From the NCBI RefSeq assembly GCF_900277125.1, contig NZ_OPYN01000103.1, positions 64 through 64,063 of the forward strand: 64,000 bases of DNA. The letters are read 5' to 3'. The stretch comes from Pseudomonas inefficax. Lineage in GTDB: Bacteria; Pseudomonadota; Gammaproteobacteria; Pseudomonadales; Pseudomonadaceae. Position 1 is the first letter of the stretch, and every line of letters starts with the position of its first letter. The translations under genes were made by a program, and so were the position numbers. Below the pieces are notes generated by a model. The model did not search any database and was not told the DNA's origin. It saw only the letters and a program-made list of their open reading frames with translations. This document shows positions 61,221 to 64,000 of this stretch, piece after piece.

Positions 61221-62265
61221 CGCCTGGCTGTTGCTGTGTGGGTTGCTGGGCGGCTGTGATCAGCCTGCCGAGCAAAGCTATGCCGGGCTCGGGCAGCAAG
61301 CGGGCGAATTCAGCCAGGTCAGCCGCGGCCATCGCCTGGAATTTCCGCGTGACCATGGGGCCCACGATGGTTTTCGCATCGAATGGTGGTATGTCACCGC
61401 CAACCTCAAGGACTTCCAGGGAAGGGACTGGGGTGCGCAGTGGACGCTGTTTCGCTCGGCCCTGCGCCCAGGACCCGAAACTGCCGGCTGGAACAGCCCG
61501 AACCTGTGGATGGGGCATGCGGCGCTGACCGGTCCCGGTGGTCATCGGTCTGGCGAAACCTTGGCGCGTGGAGGTATCGGCCAGGCCGGTGTGCAGGCCC
61601 AGCCGTTCCGGGCGTGGATCGATGACTGGTCGTTGCGGGGCAGCAGGGGCATCGAGCATCTGCAAATGGCTGCCGGTGGTGAAGGCTTTCGCTATGACCT
61701 GCAACTGCACAGCGATCGGCCCTTGGTGCTGCACGGGGACCAGGGCTACAGCGAGAAGTCCGGCAAAGGGCAGGCATCGTACTATTACAGTCAGCCGTTC
61801 TATCGGGTGAGTGGGGAAGTGCAGCGTGACGGCCAGTGCATTGCTGTCACCGGCCAGGCCTGGCTGGACCGGGAATGGAGCAGCCAGCCGCTGGCTGCCG
61901 GGCAGACGGGTTGGGACTGGTTTTCCCTGCACCTGGACAGTGGCGCCAGGCTGATGCTGTTCCAGGTGCGCGAGGTGCAGGGGGCGGCGTATCGCGCCGG
62001 GACCTGGGTCGGCCCGCAGGGTGAGGTGGTGGCGCTGCAGGGCGCGCAGGTGCAGCTGCAGGCGCTGGCCTGGGCGCGGCAGAAGAATGGCAAAAAGGTG
62101 CCGACGCGATGGCGGGTGCAGGTGCCCGAGCATGGGGTTGATGTGCAGGTCGAGGCTGTGGAACCGCAGGCCTGGATGGAGACGCGGTTCCCGTATTGGG
62201 AAGGGCCAGTGCGCTTGACCGGGAGTGCGGGTGGGCGGGGGTATCTGGAGATGACCGGGTATTAG
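61210..62265 (+). CDS. AttH/CrtC-like lipocalin-fold lipoprotein
   Basis: 351 residues from ATG 61210. The signal peptide ends with a lipobox LLGGC (Cys near residue 16). The body follows the AttH/hydroxyneurosporene-synthase-like family: DGFRIEWWYVTANL near 55 and WLDREWSSQPLAAGQTGWDWFSLHL at the second lipocalin half. The family includes CrtC carotenoid hydratases, but here the ABC partners argue for a lipid-binding or exporting role. Third gene of the operon. Confidence 0.9.
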   Translation: MKPSAWLLLCGLLGGCDQPAEQSYAGLGQQAGEFSQVSRGHRLEFPRDHGAHDGFRIEWWYVTANLKDFQGRDWGAQWTLFRSALRPGPETAGWNSPNLWMGHAALTGPGGHRSGETLARGGIGQAGVQAQPFRAWIDDWSLRGSRGIEHLQMAAGGEGFRYDLQLHSDRPLVLHGDQGYSEKSGKGQASYYYSQPFYRVSGEVQRDGQCIAVTGQAWLDREWSSQPLAAGQTGWDWFSLHLDSGARLMLFQVREVQGAAYRAGTWVGPQGEVVALQGAQVQLQALAWARQKNGKKVPTRWRVQVPEHGVDVQVEAVEPQAWMETRFPYWEGPVRLTGSAGGRGYLEMTGY

Positions 62266-62359
62266 CGATCCTGGGGGTTCTGAGTTTTCCTGGGGCTGCG
62301 TTGCAACCCACACCGGTAAGCCCACGGGTGCAGCGTTGATCTCGAGGTTGTCGCTGTAC

Positions 62360-62480
62360 CTGTGGGAGCGGCCTTGTGTCGCGAAAGGGCCGCAAAGCGG
62401 CCCCAGGATTGATGCGCAATAGTTGAAATTGCTGGGGCTGCTTTGCAGCCCTTTCGCGACACAAGGCCGCTCCCACAGGG
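62360..62480. repeat. REP pair, gtgggagcggccttgtgtcgcg type, plus extra half copies
   Basis: Inverted copies in the 340-base gap between the convergent lipoprotein and enoyl-CoA hydratase genes. Half copies of the catcgccggcaagcc type flank it (62288-62320 degenerate; 62560-62600 ctggcttgccggcgatggg). Nothing else was seen in the gap. Confidence 0.88.
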
Positions 62481-62605
62481 AATCGCGCCAACTTTTAGAA
62501 TTTGACAAGACAGTTGCTCCAACAGGTACTGCACAAGGCTTGAGGTCGATGCAGTCGAGGGGGAGCTGGCTTGCCGGCGATGGGCCGCAACGCGGCCCCA
62601 GGTTT

Positions 62606-63352
62606 TCAATCTTTGATCAACCCTCGCAACACCGCTCGCGCTTCTTCAGTACGCAAGCACTCTATGAACAACCGGCTTTCCCGTGCCACCGTGGCCTCCA
62701 GCTCCGCACGCTGGCCATCCTTGAGCAGCCGCTTGCTGATGCGCAGTGCCGCCTGCGGGTAGCCTTGCAGCTGCCGCGCCAGTCGCCTTGCAGCTGCCAG
62801 GCAATGTTCACCGTCTTCATGCAGTTCATTTGCGAGCCCCCACGCCACCATCCGTTCGCCGTCGAGCAACTCGTTTGCCAGCAGCAGGCGAGCCGCCCGG
62901 GCATGGCCAAGCAAGCGCGGCAGCAGCAAGCTGGAACCAAACTCCGGGCACACGCCCAGCGGCGCGAAAGGGATTCGCAGCTTGGTCGTACGGCTGACCA
63001 GCACCTGGTCGCAATGCAACAGCAAGGTGGCGCCGATGCCGATCGCCGCACCACTGACCGCGGCAATCAGCGGTTTGTCCAGGCCCATCACCACCCGCAT
63101 CAGGCGGAACACCGGGCTGTCCAGGTCGGCGGGCGGGTTGTCGAGGAAGTCGCGCAAGTCATTGCCGGCGGTAAAGCAGTGTGGCCCACCGGTGAGGATG
63201 ATGGCTTCGACATCAGGGTCTTCACCTGCCGCTTGCAGCAGGTCGCCCAGCTGTTGGTACATGGCGGTGTTCAAGGCGTTGAGCTTGTCGGCGCGGTTGA
63301 AGGCCAGGGTCAGTAGGCCCTGGTCCAGGTCACGTGTGATCAGGTCGTTCAT
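62606..63352 (-). CDS. Enoyl-CoA hydratase/isomerase family protein
   Basis: 248 residues from ATG 63352. The crotonase fold shows TAGNDLRDFLD (oxyanion-hole strand) and AAVSGAAIGIGATLLLHCD. The general acid/base Glu of classic hydratases is replaced in the FAPLGVCPEFGSSLLLPRLLG block by a single Glu, as in many CoA-isomerases, so the exact reaction is unclear. Its gene is divergent from a TetR-type regulator 101 bases away. Confidence 0.92.
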   Translation of the reverse strand: MNDLITRDLDQGLLTLAFNRADKLNALNTAMYQQLGDLLQAAGEDPDVEAIILTGGPHCFTAGNDLRDFLDNPPADLDSPVFRLMRVVMGLDKPLIAAVSGAAIGIGATLLLHCDQVLVSRTTKLRIPFAPLGVCPEFGSSLLLPRLLGHARAARLLLANELLDGERMVAWGLANELHEDGEHCLAAARRLARQLQGYPQAALRISKRLLKDGQRAELEATVARESRLFIECLRTEEARAVLRGLIKD

Positions 63353-63453
63353 GGCAGCCGCTTTTGTTGTTGTGGGCATGAGTGCCAAGGGTTTATCACG
63401 CAGTCCGGCTTGTTGTACAGTCGTTCAGTCCAGCCCTAGCCCGAGAGCCGCCG

Positions 63454-64000
63454 ATGAACCAGGAAGCCCGCTACCACCGCATGCTGCCGGAATTGCGCAA
63501 AGCCAACCTGGTCGAGGCGACCCTGGTATGCCTCAAGCGCCATGGCTTCCAGGGCGCGTCGATCCGCAAGATTTCCGCCGAGGCCGGGGTTTCGGTCGGG
63601 TTGATCAGCCATCACTACGCCGGCAAGGATGAGCTGGTGGCCGAAGCCTACATGGCGGTCACCGGCCGGGTGATGGGCCTGCTGCGCGAGGCCATGGCCC
63701 AGGCCGCACCCAATGCCCGCGAACGGTTGTCGGCGTTCTTCCGCGCCTCGTTCTGCGCCGAATTGCTCGACCCGCAATTGCTCGACGCCTGGCTGGCGTT
63801 CTGGGGCGCGGTGAAGACCGCCGATGCGATCAACCAGGTGCATGACCATTCCTATGGTGAGTACCGCAATGAACTGAGCGGGCTGCTGGCCACGCTGGCC
63901 GACGAGGAGGGCTGGCAGGGCTTCGATGCCGACCTCGCGGCCATCAGCCTGAGCGCCTTGCTCGACGGCCTTTGGCTGGAGTCGGGGCTCAACCCCGGTA
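63454..64000 (+). CDS. TetR-family regulator, BetI-like (cut by right edge)
   Basis: At least 182 residues from ATG 63454; the frame is open at the window end. The helix-turn-helix is ASIRKISAEAGVSVGLISHHYAGKDELVAEAY, and the later SAFFRASFCAELLDPQLLDAWLAFWGA block is that of BetI-type C-terminal domains. BetI controls choline/betaine genes; here the divergent enoyl-CoA hydratase gene is the nearest possible target, so a BetI role is not claimed. Confidence 0.9.
   Translation, partial: MNQEARYHRMLPELRKANLVEATLVCLKRHGFQGASIRKISAEAGVSVGLISHHYAGKDELVAEAYMAVTGRVMGLLREAMAQAAPNARERLSAFFRASFCAELLDPQLLDAWLAFWGAVKTADAINQVHDHSYGEYRNELSGLLATLADEEGWQGFDADLAAISLSALLDGLWLESGLNPG

Overview
The window is chromosomal DNA of a Pseudomonas, almost certainly the P. 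putida group. The signs are high GC, dense REP palindromes of the P. putida type, pyoverdine genes (pvdA, fpvGHJKCDEF, an MbtH protein and a type II thioesterase), the glycolate operon glcDEFG-glcB with glcC, cobF, a second mrdA, an MvaT-family silencer, and an orphan cheR/cheB kinase cluster. No rRNA, tRNA, CRISPR array, insertion sequence or complete prophage was seen.

Layout. 1-3.8 kb: ribBA-like gene (runs off the left edge), a DUF1330 gene, a pirin with a divergent LysR regulator, and a small unknown. 3.9-6.6 kb: mbtH-like gene, thioesterase, isochorismatase-family hydrolase and a DUF1615 lipoprotein, behind an iron-starvation sigma box. 6.7-12.8 kb: the eight-gene fpvG-fpvF operon, which strips iron from ferripyoverdine in the periplasm and imports it. 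13.1-14.5 kb: pvdA behind a perfect iron-starvation box. 14.6-18.9 kb: coiled-coil protein, PbpG, an RsbRD-type histidine kinase, a PL7 alginate lyase and a DUF1654 gene with a LexA box. 19.0-21.2 kb: an S24 (self-cleaving type) repressor divergent from a membrane/coiled-coil protein and a lambda R-type endolysin. 21.4-26.3 kb: AroE-like dehydrogenase, GloA, MvaT-family protein, OprD-type porin, CobF. 26.4-33.5 kb: response regulators, two hybrid kinases, CheR and CheB. 33.6-37.5 kb: thiolase, 3-hydroxyacyl-CoA dehydrogenase and TetR operon with a divergent AraC regulator. 37.6-42.6 kb: AhpD-like protein, deaminase, MFS carrier, MocR regulator, flavin reductase-like protein. 42.8-50.3 kb: glycolate and glyoxylate genes with GlcC. 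50.4-52.4 kb: DUF2388, GST and a Gly/His-rich secreted protein. 52.5-55.4 kb: msuE-msuC-sfnR organosulfur operon with a sigma-54 promoter. 55.8-64 kb: PBP2, an ABC exporter with an AttH/CrtC-like lipoprotein, an enoyl-CoA hydratase and a TetR regulator cut by the right edge.

Most notable signal. An operator of the form TTTAGC-N5-GCTAAA lies inside three sigma-70-like promoters: that of the S24 repressor, that of the lysis pair it faces, and that of the PL7 alginate lyase gene about 1.5 kb away. The gene next to the lyase, DUF1654, has a canonical LexA box. Together these look like a small DNA-damage-responsive lysis and exopolysaccharide-degradation regulon without phage structural genes. Protein families are assigned from remembered motifs; no database search was run.
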